Shown here: one piece after another, positions 16,385 through 24,274 of the stretch
Numbering within the stretch: position 1 is the first letter of the stretch
Layout: each line of letters starts with the position of its first letter
Source: Anaerolineae bacterium
Lineage (GTDB): Bacteria > Chloroflexota > Anaerolineae > Anaerolineales > Villigracilaceae
Length of the DNA: 38,736 nucleotides
NCBI GenBank assembly: GCA_022013685.1
Contig: JAKLPV010000138.1
Span: 1 to 38,736 of the forward strand
Reading direction: 5' to 3'
The notes under the pieces: generated by a model
What the model was told of the DNA's origin: nothing
The model's input: only the letters and a program-made list of their open reading frames with translations
Database searches by the model: none
Made by a program: the position numbers and the translations under genes

Positions 16385-17736
16385 GGCTGCACACCCCACT
16401 GCTGCAAAATTGCGCGGCCATCGTCGAAACGATAATTCAGGCGCACACTCTCGCGCATGTCAGCGATGCCGGCCTGGGTCTCGCCGCTGGCGTAGTAGGC
16501 CATGCCGCGCCAGAACAGACTCTCTTCAAGGGTTGGCAGGTCGATCGTTTGAAAGGTGGTATTGGCCAGGTTGATAACATCGCTGTAACGGCCGGAATAG
16601 TAGTAGGCTTTGTAAGGCGAGGTCTGATACCACATCATGCGGTAGGGACGCTGTTTGTCATCCTTGCCGAGGGTGGCGTAAATGGTAAAAGCTTCATCGA
16701 AAGCCGTTGCCGCTTCACTGTAGTCGAACAGGGAGACCAGGCTGGTACCTTTATTAAACCAGGCAAAGAACAGGTGAATGCCTTCCAGGGTGGGGATTTC
16801 CTCGTCTGCCACTTGCAGGGCGTGCTGGTTAGCCCAATCGCCATCCAGCCAGGGGCCCAGGGTGGTAAAGAGTTCGTTTTCACGATCGGGATGGTAAACC
16901 ACCATGAAAAGATAGTTAAACGCCCGCCAGCCAATCTCAAAGTCTTCATACTTGCTGATCAGGTTTTTGCCCGGTTTCAGGTAAGCATCCTGGACAATAA
17001 AGCCGCTCTGGCTTTCGTCATAGCCGGTCACGAACAGGTAATGTCCCAGCCACGAGATTTTACCGTTGGCGTCGCGCTCGAAATAACCCTTTTCGATGAC
17101 GACCGGGAAGCCCGCCGCAACAAGTGACTTGATCAGGTCCATACTACCGCCATAACGGATCAGGGCGCGATAATCGGTCTGGTTGTTGACAAAATCGGCC
17201 ATTTCTGAAGGCATCACATTTTTGTCGGTTTTGCCCTGCTGGATGAAATCGAGCGCGGGGTCTTGAACGCCGGGCTTGATGAAATAGGCAACCTGGTCGC
17301 GCGGGTCGCGTGTATCGCCGGGCAGGCCACTCCAGCCCCAAAACTTGAGCGACATAACCAGGTTGGCCGGGCCGCAGTAATTCCAGCGGTTGTGCTGGTC
17401 TACATATTTGACGCCGGGCAGGGAAACGAACTCGGGCAGCGGGGTGGGAGTCACCGTCGGCGGCAGGGTCGGGCCAGCAGTGGCGCTCGGCTCAGGGGTG
17501 GATGTCGCCAAAGGCGTAAGTGTCACCGCTTTAGCGGTAGGCAGAATACGTTCAGTTGAACCCGGCTGGAAAACGGCTTCGTCTGGCGGGCGGAAGAAAT
17601 AGATCACATCACGGCGCATTTCATCCAGCGCAGAACTAACGCGGCCTTTCACAAAAGGAAGTTGATACAGACTAAAACCAACCAGTAAGAGGGCCAACAC
17701 CCCAAAAAGGATTTGGAATTTTCGTTGTCTAAGCAT
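16381..17736 (-). CDS. Membrane-anchored C39-like peptidase with helical repeats
   Basis: 451 residues from the ATG at 17736, which has a TATAAT box 7 nt upstream; an in-frame start 12 codons earlier lies in that promoter and is rejected. There is a TM anchor (about 8-25), a Thr/Pro linker (70-102), then a papain-fold C39-like domain with NRWNYCGPANLVMSL (catalytic Cys121), GHYLFVTGYD (His232) and VQDAY (Asp250). TPR-like repeats occupy the C-terminal 150 residues. The catalytic part should face outside the cell. C39-like domains without a transporter are usually surface proteases of unknown target. First gene of the unit with the phosphoesterase and PIG-L genes. Confidence 0.87.
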   Translation of the reverse strand: MLRQRKFQILFGVLALLLVGFSLYQLPFVKGRVSSALDEMRRDVIYFFRPPDEAVFQPGSTERILPTAKAVTLTPLATSTPEPSATAGPTLPPTVTPTPLPEFVSLPGVKYVDQHNRWNYCGPANLVMSLKFWGWSGLPGDTRDPRDQVAYFIKPGVQDPALDFIQQGKTDKNVMPSEMADFVNNQTDYRALIRYGGSMDLIKSLVAAGFPVVIEKGYFERDANGKISWLGHYLFVTGYDESQSGFIVQDAYLKPGKNLISKYEDFEIGWRAFNYLFMVVYHPDRENELFTTLGPWLDGDWANQHALQVADEEIPTLEGIHLFFAWFNKGTSLVSLFDYSEAATAFDEAFTIYATLGKDDKQRPYRMMWYQTSPYKAYYYSGRYSDVINLANTTFQTIDLPTLEESLFWRGMAYYASGETQAGIADMRESVRLNYRFDDGRAILQQWGVQP

Positions 17737-17743
17737 GGCAGGG

Positions 17744-17749
17744 ATTATA
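17744..17749 (-). promoter_or_regulatory. -10 box TATAAT before the C39-like gene (leaderless)
   Basis: Perfect TATAAT on the minus strand followed by 7 nt and the ATG at 17736. No Shine-Dalgarno sequence is present, consistent with a leaderless message for the three-gene unit. Confidence 0.6.
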
Positions 17750-17968
17750 CCCGTCCCGGTCACAAGTTGCACTTTTTATAAGCACATGAACGCGCAACAA
17801 CGTGCTGCGCATTTCATGACCACGGGCATATATAACAAACCTGCCTGCCGCAGTGCAGGCGATTTTTGCAGCAGGCGAGCAGCAGGAAAAACCTGCAAAA
17901 TCATCCACTTCGATGGACTGGATATTTTTTTTAGGTATTGCAGTACAATGAAACTAGAGAGTTCATAA

Positions 17969-19522
17969 ATGAAGACTGAAAATTCAGAAACCGACAGGCT
18001 ATATTTGAAAATCTTTGAAACCATCAGCGATGGGGTGCTGATCACCGATCTGGAAACCGGCAGCATATTGGACGCCAACCCTGCCGCCGCACAAATGCAC
18101 GGATATACGCGCGATGCCTTCAACGGGCTACGCCTGCAAAGCTTGCTATCTGCCAAAAGCCTGCCATTTTTCGCCGACTATGCCAGTGTGATTAAACAAG
18201 GCGGCCTGTTCGAGATGCAAGCACAGCATGTGCGCCGGGATGATTCGCAGATATTTGTCGAGTGGCGTGCAGTGGCGTTCAATTACCAGGGCAGCCCTTG
18301 TGCGCTGGCGATCATCCGTGACATAAGCAAACGAGTCGAGGCTGAACACCAGCTTCAGCAACGTGTGGTTGTACGCACGCGCGAACAAGCCGCTTTACTC
18401 GAAATTTCCCAAAACCTGGCGTCCACCCTGGAAATGCAGCCAGGCCTGATCTTGGAGCATTTGGAAGGACTTATCAAATATAGCCATGCCAGCCTTTTCG
18501 TGCTGGAAGATTCGACCCTGGTCGCCATGGCGGTACGCGGGGTGCCGCAATTGGAAAAATCTGTACCTTTCCGTATCCCATTGATCGACAAGCAAGTGCT
18601 TAAGGCGCTGTTTAATGGGCATAACCCGATCCGTATTGCAGATTTATGGAGTAACGAACCTACTGCCAAGTTTATGCGCACTCTGTTGGAAAACGAACCT
18701 TCCACTATACTCATGGAAAAAGTACAGTCCTGGATGTGGATACCGCTGGCGGTCAAAAACCGTGTTCTCGGCGGGATCGGCATCGCCCATACTGCGCGCA
18801 ATTACTTCAGCCCACATCAAGCCAACCTGGCGATGACGATTGCCAATCAAGTGGCGGTGACACTGGTCAACGCAGGGTTATACGAACATGCCCAGGCATT
18901 AGCCGCGCTGCAGGAACGCCAGCGTCTGGCGCAAAACCTGCACGACGCTGTCAACCAGTCGCTTTTTTCCGCCGGGCTGATCGCCGAAGTCCTGCCGCGC
19001 CTGTGGGAGCGGGATCAAAAAGAGGCGCGCCGCTCTCTCGAAGATTTGCGCCGCCTGACGCGCGGCGCTCAGGCAGAAATGCGCGCGTTACTGGCTGAAC
19101 TGCGCCCCTCGACCCTGATCGATTCAGACCTGGGCGACCTGCTGCGCCTGTTATGCAACGCCTTTACCGGGCGAACAAACATTCCGACAAAGATAACAGT
19201 AAGCGGTGAAGGCAGCCTGCCGCCTGAAACACAGGTGGCGCTGTATCGTATCTGCCAGGAAGTACTGAACAATATCACCAAACATGCCGGGGCCAGCCAG
19301 GTGGAGATCGACGTTCTTCACGCGCCTGAAGAATTGAAATTGCATATTCGCGACAACGGTTGCGGGTTTAACCCTTCCGAATTGGCACTGTCCGGCGGCC
19401 ATTACGGGTTGAGAATGATGCGTGAACGCGCCGAAACCGTCGGGGCCGCCCTGGCGGTCATTAGCCAGCCGGGTAATGGCACCGAAGTAGCCATTCACTG
19501 GGCAAAGAAGGGTGTCCTATGA
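17969..19522 (+). CDS. PAS-GAF sensor histidine kinase, NarL/DesK type
   Basis: 517 residues without transmembrane segments. A PAS domain (about 12-125; DGVLITDLETGSILDANPAA), a GAF domain (about 145-305), a HisKA_3 dimerisation domain with QRLAQNLHDAVNQSLFS (His325), and a HATPase domain ending with DNGCGF and GLRMMRERAE glycine boxes are present. It should autophosphorylate His325 and pass phosphate to the response regulator whose ATG overlaps its stop (ATGA at 19519-19522). A TACAAT -10-like box lies at 17944-17949. The PAS ligand is unknown. Confidence 0.93.
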   Translation: MKTENSETDRLYLKIFETISDGVLITDLETGSILDANPAAAQMHGYTRDAFNGLRLQSLLSAKSLPFFADYASVIKQGGLFEMQAQHVRRDDSQIFVEWRAVAFNYQGSPCALAIIRDISKRVEAEHQLQQRVVVRTREQAALLEISQNLASTLEMQPGLILEHLEGLIKYSHASLFVLEDSTLVAMAVRGVPQLEKSVPFRIPLIDKQVLKALFNGHNPIRIADLWSNEPTAKFMRTLLENEPSTILMEKVQSWMWIPLAVKNRVLGGIGIAHTARNYFSPHQANLAMTIANQVAVTLVNAGLYEHAQALAALQERQRLAQNLHDAVNQSLFSAGLIAEVLPRLWERDQKEARRSLEDLRRLTRGAQAEMRALLAELRPSTLIDSDLGDLLRLLCNAFTGRTNIPTKITVSGEGSLPPETQVALYRICQEVLNNITKHAGASQVEIDVLHAPEELKLHIRDNGCGFNPSELALSGGHYGLRMMRERAETVGAALAVISQPGNGTEVAIHWAKKGVL

Positions 19523-20166
19523 CAGAAACGCAGTCCCAACCTATTCGTGTGATGCTGGTTGATGATCACACCATGGTACGCCGCGGACTGGCAACCTTTT
19601 TGCTGGTCTTCGATGACATGGAACTGGTGGGCGAAGCCGAAAACGGTTTGCAAGCCATCCAAATTGCCACCGAACTCGTACCGGATGTGATCCTGATGGA
19701 TATGGTCATGCCGGGGATGGACGGAGCTACCGCGACCCGCGCCATCCGCCAGAAATTTCCGCAGGTGCAGGTTATTGTGCTGACCAGTTTCAAAGAAGGT
19801 GAATTGATCAAAAATGCGCTGGACGCCGGGGCAATCGGTTACCTGCTCAAAGATGTCTCGGCAGACGACCTCGCCAGGGCTATCCGGGCTGCACACTCGG
19901 GCCGCGCCACGCTCTCTTCTGAAGCCGCCCAGGTATTGATCGAAACAGCCAACCAGACGCCAGCCCCAGGATTTGACCTGACCGAACGCGAACGTGAAGT
20001 GTTGCGCCTGATGATCGAAGGCTTGAACAATACCCAAATCGCCGGCAAACTGACCGTCAGTCCATCTACCATCAAATCGCATGTCAGTAACATTCTGTCC
20101 AAATTGGGGGTTGCCAGCCGCACAGAAGCGGTCACTCTGGCGTTGCGTAACCACATCATCCCTTAA
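19519..20166 (+). CDS. NarL/FixJ-family response regulator
   Basis: 215 residues. The receiver (about 10-125) has the acidic pair D15-D16, phospho-acceptor D61 (VILMDMVMPG), the LTS switch and the LLKDVS lysine. The LuxR-type HTH (about 150-212; LTEREREVLRLMIEG and SPSTIKSHVSNILSKLGV) binds DNA as a dimer. It pairs with the PAS-GAF kinase, with 4-nt overlapping genes. Targets are unknown; the CsbD-like gene and stand-alone receiver downstream are candidates by position. Confidence 0.95.
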   Translation: MTETQSQPIRVMLVDDHTMVRRGLATFLLVFDDMELVGEAENGLQAIQIATELVPDVILMDMVMPGMDGATATRAIRQKFPQVQVIVLTSFKEGELIKNALDAGAIGYLLKDVSADDLARAIRAAHSGRATLSSEAAQVLIETANQTPAPGFDLTEREREVLRLMIEGLNNTQIAGKLTVSPSTIKSHVSNILSKLGVASRTEAVTLALRNHIIP

Positions 20167-20284
20167 CCCGAAGAGACGGAGACAAACACGTTCAGGTTGA
20201 TAGTTTCTCTGGTTGGAATTTTAAGTATGGCGCGATAAGGCGCAAATTGTGAACGTTTATTCAAAGAATTAGGAAAATTAAATC

Positions 20285-20512
20285 ATGAACAGAGATCTTT
20301 TCGAAAGCAAGTGGAAACAAATCCGAAGCCAGACAACAGCCTGGTGGAGTCTGATGAATAGCGACGACCTGAGCAAGGTCGATAAGGCTGAAATTAAACT
20401 CGATAAATACGTCACCATGCTGCGGGTAAAGTATGGTTACACTCGCGATCAGGCAAAAAAGGAAATCGGCAAGCGCATCACTGAGCATGAATCTGAGCAA
20501 AAAAGCGCTTAG
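20285..20512 (+). CDS. CsbD-like small stress protein
   Basis: 75 residues, highly charged, with the CsbD family pattern: an N-terminal FESKWKQIRSQTTAWWSLM, then DDLSKVDKAEIKLDKYV and YGYTRDQAKKEI. CsbD-like proteins accumulate in general stress responses, with no known biochemical activity. The ATG has AGGAAAA upstream. An 11-nt sequence, ACGGAGACAAA, occurs on both sides of the gene (20176-20186 and 20581-20591). A strong terminator follows. Confidence 0.8.
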   Translation: MNRDLFESKWKQIRSQTTAWWSLMNSDDLSKVDKAEIKLDKYVTMLRVKYGYTRDQAKKEIGKRITEHESEQKSA

Positions 20513-20586
20513 AACCGGGGAAACAGGTTGGTTCAATCCTGCCTGAAGACAAATGACATCAAAGGCATCTCCCCCAAGTAACGGAG

Positions 20587-20629
20587 ACAAAGCCTCCCCA
20601 GTCGGCGGATGTGACCGGGGAGGCTTTGT
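20587..20629 (+). terminator. Intrinsic terminator after the CsbD-like gene
   Basis: A perfect 13-bp stem (20587-20599 with 20617-20629) and a 17-nt loop, followed by TTGTATC. The descending part overlaps the promoter of the next gene, so transcription of the CsbD unit ends where the receiver gene begins. Confidence 0.8.
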
Positions 20630-20631
20630 TG

Positions 20632-20637
20632 TATCAT
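20632..20637 (+). promoter_or_regulatory. -10 box TATCAT before the receiver gene (leaderless)
   Basis: TATCAT is followed by 6 nt and the ATG at 20644, just after the terminator stem. The spacing matches the other leaderless starts in this window. No Shine-Dalgarno site is visible. Confidence 0.4.
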
Positions 20638-20643
20638 GAATCT

Positions 20644-21027
20644 ATGACCCGCATATATTTAGCCGATGCCAAACCCGAGGAGCGACGCGCCCTGCGCCTG
20701 CTGCTCCTTGATTTGAATATGGATGTGGTTGGAGAAGCCGCTGACTGGGCAACCACGTTGGCCGATGCTCCGGCAACCACCCCGGACATGCTGCTGGTGG
20801 ACTGGAATTTACTCCCCAGCGCTCCCGCCGAAGCCATGGGTGAACTACGAAGAGCCTGCTCAACTGCGCTGGTCATTGTCCTGATCAGCCAACTGGATGC
20901 CCGTGAGCAAGCTGCATTCTCGGTCGGCGCCGATGCATTTATCAGCAAACATGAAACCCCTGAGATGGTAGCTGCACACTTGCGAACTTTCGCTGAGCGT
21001 GTGTGTACAGGCTGCGGCCTGGTCTAA
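20644..21027 (+). CDS. Stand-alone CheY-like receiver
   Basis: 127 residues from the ATG at 20644. An in-frame GTG at 20611 lies inside the terminator hairpin and is rejected. The protein is a receiver domain only: YLADAKPEERR at the first strand (one Asp of the usual acidic pair), phospho-acceptor D53 (MLLVDWNLLP), VLIS at the switch strand and FISKHE with the conserved lysine. No output domain is present, so it probably acts through protein contacts or as a phosphate sink for nearby kinases. The C-terminus carries two cysteines (CTGCGLV). A bidirectional terminator follows. Confidence 0.82.
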   Translation: MTRIYLADAKPEERRALRLLLLDLNMDVVGEAADWATTLADAPATTPDMLLVDWNLLPSAPAEAMGELRRACSTALVIVLISQLDAREQAAFSVGADAFISKHETPEMVAAHLRTFAERVCTGCGLV

Positions 21028-21059
21028 AAAAAACCAGGATCAATAGCCGCTCAATTAGC

Positions 21060-21092
21060 AAAAAAACATCCCCTATATGGGGATGTTTTTTT
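21060..21092. terminator. Bidirectional terminator between receiver gene and tRNA-Gln
   Basis: A perfect 14-bp stem with A7 at one end and T7 at the other (21060-21073 with 21079-21092) and a TATAT loop. It therefore ends both the plus-strand receiver transcript and the minus-strand tRNA transcript, one base from the tRNA 3' end. Confidence 0.93.
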
Positions 21093-21093
21093 G

Positions 21094-21164
21094 CTGGGGG
21101 TACTGGATTCGAACCAATATTAACTGATCCAGAGTCAGTCGTCCTGCCATTAGACGAACCCCCA
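21094..21164 (-). tRNA. tRNA-Gln (anticodon CUG)
   Basis: A full cloverleaf folds on the minus strand. There is a 7-bp acceptor stem (TGGGGGT with ACCCCCA), a D arm, a 5-bp anticodon stem (ACTGA with TCAGT) closing the loop CTCTGGA with anticodon CTG, a 4-nt variable region, and a T arm with loop TTCGAAT. The CCA end is not encoded and must be added after transcription. It stands alone, with its own promoter and terminator. Confidence 0.95.
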
Positions 21165-21181
21165 ATGCAACAGCGGACGGT

Positions 21182-21210
21182 ATTCTAACATGCCAGACCA
21201 AAACTGGCAA
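21182..21210 (-). promoter_or_regulatory. Promoter of tRNA-Gln
   Basis: TTGCCA (21210-21205), a 17-nt spacer and TAGAAT (21187-21182) on the minus strand, 17 nt before the tRNA 5' end. Both hexamers differ from the consensus at one position. Confidence 0.7.
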
Positions 21211-21227
21211 GAACGGAATTTTACGCG

Positions 21228-22661
21228 TTAGCGCAGCCCGGCTTCGGCCACGATACGCGGCACGATCTCTTCCCAACCGACAGCCATCAGGTGCAGGCCG
21301 TTGACGCCCTGTTTGCCTTTTATTCTCTCGATCAATTCCAGCGCGATTTGCACGCCTTCCTCGGCGGCATTCCCGGCAGCTTCGGCCTGCTCCATGCGCC
21401 TGAGCAGGGGTTGTGGAATGACCACACCCGGTACTTCATCGTGCATGAAGCGCGCCATCTTGAACGATTTGAGCGGGGTAATGCCAACCAGGATGTAAAC
21501 CTTGTCGAGGATGCCGCGTTTGCCCAGCTCATTTAACCATTCGTCCAACTGTTCGGTGTCGAAGACCAGGTTGGTCTGGAAGAACTGTGCCCCGGCGTTG
21601 ACTTTTTTCTGCTCGCGCAAGGCCTGGAATTTGGGTTCCGAAGCGAAGGGTGCGGCGGCGGCTCCCAAAAAGAACTGCGGACGGGTCTTCAGTTCGCGTC
21701 CGTCAAGGTAGCGGCCTTCGTCGCGCATGCAGCGCAAGATCCACAGCATTTGGACAGCGTCCAGGTCGAAGACATCCATCCGTCCGCGGGGTTTGCCCGA
21801 AAGGCGCATACTGTCTCCTGACAGGCACAGGATGTTGCGTATGCCCAGGGCCGAAGCGCCGAGCACTTCCCCTTGCAGGCCGACCCGCGTCCGGTCGCGG
21901 GCGGCGATTTGCATGACCGGCTCGACCCCGTGCTGAACCGCCAGCGCAGAGCAGACCCACAACGACATGCGCGGGGTGGCGCTTGGGCTGGTGGTGAAGT
22001 TGACCGCTGCCACGCTTTCGCGCACCAGCTCGATATTTTTGCACATTTTGTCGGTTTTGACCGTCATCGGCGGGGCGACTTCGGCCGTGACGACAAATTC
22101 TCCAGCTTTCAAGCGCCGTTCCAGTTCGGAGACGGGCTGCTCGTAAGCGGGGGCGTGGTACTGGTCATCGCCCTGCCACCAATCGGGCTGGCGCACGGGC
22201 TTGAAGACGCTCTCCCAGGTTTCCTGGCGGGTTTCGGCCTGCGCCAATCCGCTGACGACTTTCTTCAGGCCGACTTCTTTGGCCTGGTTGATTACATCGC
22301 CCCAGGTTTCCGTGCCGGCTTTCTCCCAGTCGAGCGGCGGCAGGACTTCGAGCAGGCGTTCTTCACGGCCCATCTTAAAGGAACGCTCGTAGATTTTGTA
22401 CCAGATGCACGGGCGGGTTTCGTCCACATAGCAGCCTTTGGCGGTCGAACCGCCGCAGGGCCCATTGCGCAAGCCCTTGGGGCATTCCATCGGGCAGATG
22501 AAGGCCGTCTCTTGCAGCATGCAGTTGCCGCACATGCGGCAACCGAACAGCGGGCCTTTGACGGCCAACTCGGCGGTAGCGAGCACCTGGTGGGCGAACG
22601 ATTCGTGTTTGAAGGGCGAAAAGGCAGGCTGCCAGCGGCGTCCGGGAGTGAAGATGGGCAT
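21228..22661 (-). CDS. Fused MetV-MetF-type methylenetetrahydrofolate reductase
   Basis: 477 residues. The N-terminal part (about 1-130) is the MTHFR_C/MetV-type domain, with eight cysteines between residues 41 and 85 (C-x2-C-x2-C at 41-47, then 56, 60, 69, 77, 85), a likely metal or iron-sulfur site. The C-terminal part (about 150-475) is a MetF TIM barrel (EFVVTAEVAPPMTVKTDKM, ILCLSGDS, FFQTNLVFD) that binds FAD and reduces methylene- to methyl-tetrahydrofolate. In acetogens MetV and MetF are separate interacting subunits; here they are one chain. A TATAAT box lies 21 nt before the ATG and AAGGA serves as ribosome site. No other folate gene is adjacent. Confidence 0.9.
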   Translation of the reverse strand: MPIFTPGRRWQPAFSPFKHESFAHQVLATAELAVKGPLFGCRMCGNCMLQETAFICPMECPKGLRNGPCGGSTAKGCYVDETRPCIWYKIYERSFKMGREERLLEVLPPLDWEKAGTETWGDVINQAKEVGLKKVVSGLAQAETRQETWESVFKPVRQPDWWQGDDQYHAPAYEQPVSELERRLKAGEFVVTAEVAPPMTVKTDKMCKNIELVRESVAAVNFTTSPSATPRMSLWVCSALAVQHGVEPVMQIAARDRTRVGLQGEVLGASALGIRNILCLSGDSMRLSGKPRGRMDVFDLDAVQMLWILRCMRDEGRYLDGRELKTRPQFFLGAAAAPFASEPKFQALREQKKVNAGAQFFQTNLVFDTEQLDEWLNELGKRGILDKVYILVGITPLKSFKMARFMHDEVPGVVIPQPLLRRMEQAEAAGNAAEEGVQIALELIERIKGKQGVNGLHLMAVGWEEIVPRIVAEAGLR

Positions 22662-22745
22662 AAGTTTGATTCCTTACAAAAGATTATAATGAAGGCCTTG
22701 TTTCACTGATAGGCACAAAGGTCACATACTTAACGGAATAAAAGC

Positions 22746-23759
22746 ATGAGAAAAACAAAAACCTTCTTCTTACTGGTAGTTTTTGCTTTGATCACGATCA
22801 CAAGCGCACCGGTTGAAGCGCGCGCTTCGGTAACGACAGGCAACCCACAGGCAGTGACGGATGCGTATTCGCTGATCGCCGAGGTTAATGCCCTGCGCGC
22901 GGCCAACGGCCAGCCCCCGTACACCGCCGACCCCATCCTGATGGGCATTGCCCAACAACACGCCGAATTTATGGCGGCCAATGGCGTTTCGCACACCGGT
23001 TATGGCGGCACGAGCCCCTACCAGCGCGCCCTGAATGCGGGTTATCCGCTGGCAGGCGACCTGAGCCTGGGCGGGTTTATCTCCGAAAACATTACCGCCG
23101 GAAACAACAAAAGCGTTCAAGATGCCGTGCGCCAGTGGCAGGGAGATGCGCCCCACCTGAATACAATGCTCTCACCCAACCTGACCGAGATCGGCGCGGG
23201 TGTGGCAATTGTCAACGGCTATGTTTATTACGTCATCGACGCCGCCCGGCCCACCCCCAGCAGACAGCCGCAGGGGATCAATACCCTGGCCCCCGGCCAG
23301 AGCGCGCCGACCCTGGTGGTTTACGCCCCGCCGCTGGCCTCGACCGCCATCCCAAACACCCCCCTGCCCGACGGCACCATTTATCACATCGTTCAGCCAG
23401 GCGAGACGCTCTGGCTGATCGCGATCACCTACAACATGAAGGTGGCGGACATTCGCCAACTGAACGGAATGAGCGAGACTGAGGCAATTTATCCGAACGA
23501 GAAACTGCTGCTCGTTAAGGGAACGGGGGTCATCCCCACCCTTGCGCCTGCCACACCAACTGCGACGATTTTTTTCACACCTTCGCCTTCTGCCACCCTT
23601 CAACCGCTTTTGCCGACTCTGACGCTGCTCCCAACCCCGACGGCGACTCCTGAAGTTCTGCTGACCATCAGGCGCGAAGATGGACCGCTCGTGCTGGGGG
23701 CCATCCTGCTCGCGGCCCTGGTGCTGGCCCTGATACTGGCTCGCGGCGGACGAGGATGA
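22746..23759 (+). CDS. CAP/SCP-LysM surface protein with C-terminal TM
   Basis: 337 residues. There is a signal peptide (1-26), and a CAP (SCP/PR-1) domain (about 38-168) with the conserved pocket residues H83 (SHTGYGG), E114 (SENITAG) and H137 (PHLNTML). A LysM (about 212-257; IVQPGETLWLIAITYN), a Thr/Pro linker and a C-terminal TM helix (about 314-334) follow. CAP domains bind lipids or metals and occur in bacterial surface and sporulation proteins; LysM attaches it to glycan. It is divergent from the MTHFR gene. The C-terminal anchor suggests an outward-facing, membrane-held protein. Confidence 0.87.
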   Translation: MRKTKTFFLLVVFALITITSAPVEARASVTTGNPQAVTDAYSLIAEVNALRAANGQPPYTADPILMGIAQQHAEFMAANGVSHTGYGGTSPYQRALNAGYPLAGDLSLGGFISENITAGNNKSVQDAVRQWQGDAPHLNTMLSPNLTEIGAGVAIVNGYVYYVIDAARPTPSRQPQGINTLAPGQSAPTLVVYAPPLASTAIPNTPLPDGTIYHIVQPGETLWLIAITYNMKVADIRQLNGMSETEAIYPNEKLLLVKGTGVIPTLAPATPTATIFFTPSPSATLQPLLPTLTLLPTPTATPEVLLTIRREDGPLVLGAILLAALVLALILARGGRG

Positions 23760-23828
23760 GACCCGTTTAGTGATTTCCATCCGCTAAAAAAGTGATGATT
23801 GCCCGTATCTATTTGGCTTGAACTTTCC

Positions 23829-23867
23829 TATAATGTGTCCATTGGTGCAAATAGAGGAGAAGGAACA
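23829..23867 (+). promoter_or_regulatory. -10 box and ribosome site of the AsnC-domain gene
   Basis: TATAAT at 23829-23834, then GAGGAGAAGG at 23854-23863 just before the ATG at 23867. This is an ordinary leadered arrangement, in contrast to the leaderless genes. No good -35 box at 17 nt. Confidence 0.5.
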
Positions 23868-24097
23868 TGAAGGCATTCATCTTAATCAACATTCGTACCG
23901 GCGAAATCGCCGACGTTATCCGTCATCTTGACAAGATTCCACAAGTCAGGGATGTTAATATGACCTTTGGCCCTTATGACGCCGTTGCAATTGTCCAGGC
24001 AGAAAGCCTTGACCATCTCGGCAAAATTCTTGCCAATGAGATCCAACCCATACCGGGTGTCGAAGAGACCCTCACCTGCCTGGCAGTCGAGTTGTAA
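23867..24097 (+). CDS. Stand-alone AsnC/Lrp effector (RAM) domain
   Basis: 76 residues, matching only the ligand-binding RAM domain of Lrp/AsnC regulators: KAFILINIRTGEIADVIRHL, VRDVNMTFGPYDAVAIVQAE and the closing IPGVEETLTCLAV. The DNA-binding half is absent. Such stand-alone RAM proteins oligomerise and bind amino acids or other small effectors, and may modulate full-length Lrp proteins. It is a monocistronic unit with its own promoter box and terminator. Confidence 0.9.
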   Translation: MKAFILINIRTGEIADVIRHLDKIPQVRDVNMTFGPYDAVAIVQAESLDHLGKILANEIQPIPGVEETLTCLAVEL

Positions 24098-24113
24098 TCT
24101 ATTTAACATAACG

Positions 24114-24149
24114 CAAGGCCGGAAAGGCTTTTCCGGCCTTGTTGGTTTT
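24114..24149 (+). terminator. Intrinsic terminator after the AsnC-domain gene
   Basis: A perfect 12-bp stem (24114-24125 with 24130-24141) and a GGCT loop, followed by TTGGTTTT, 16 nt after the stop codon. Confidence 0.9.
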
Positions 24150-24274
24150 AACCGCATCTGTACGGGAAGTGACCTGTGCAAACATCCATATTGTTTGAGT
24201 TTCATTAAATCCACCTTTAGAGTCCAAATTAGAAAATGCCTGTCGGGTATAATCCACCCAGGAGGAACCCAGTC

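Noticed and set aside
17773..17968. Repeat-rich leader with CCTGC/GCAGG pairings upstream of the PAS-GAF kinase
   Set aside because: The pairings are short and overlapping, with no consistent single fold; I see no convincing riboswitch or terminator.
21873..22709. 278-codon open frame on the plus strand across the MTHFR gene
   Set aside because: Antisense to a gene with clear MetV and MetF motifs; translation has no recognisable domain.
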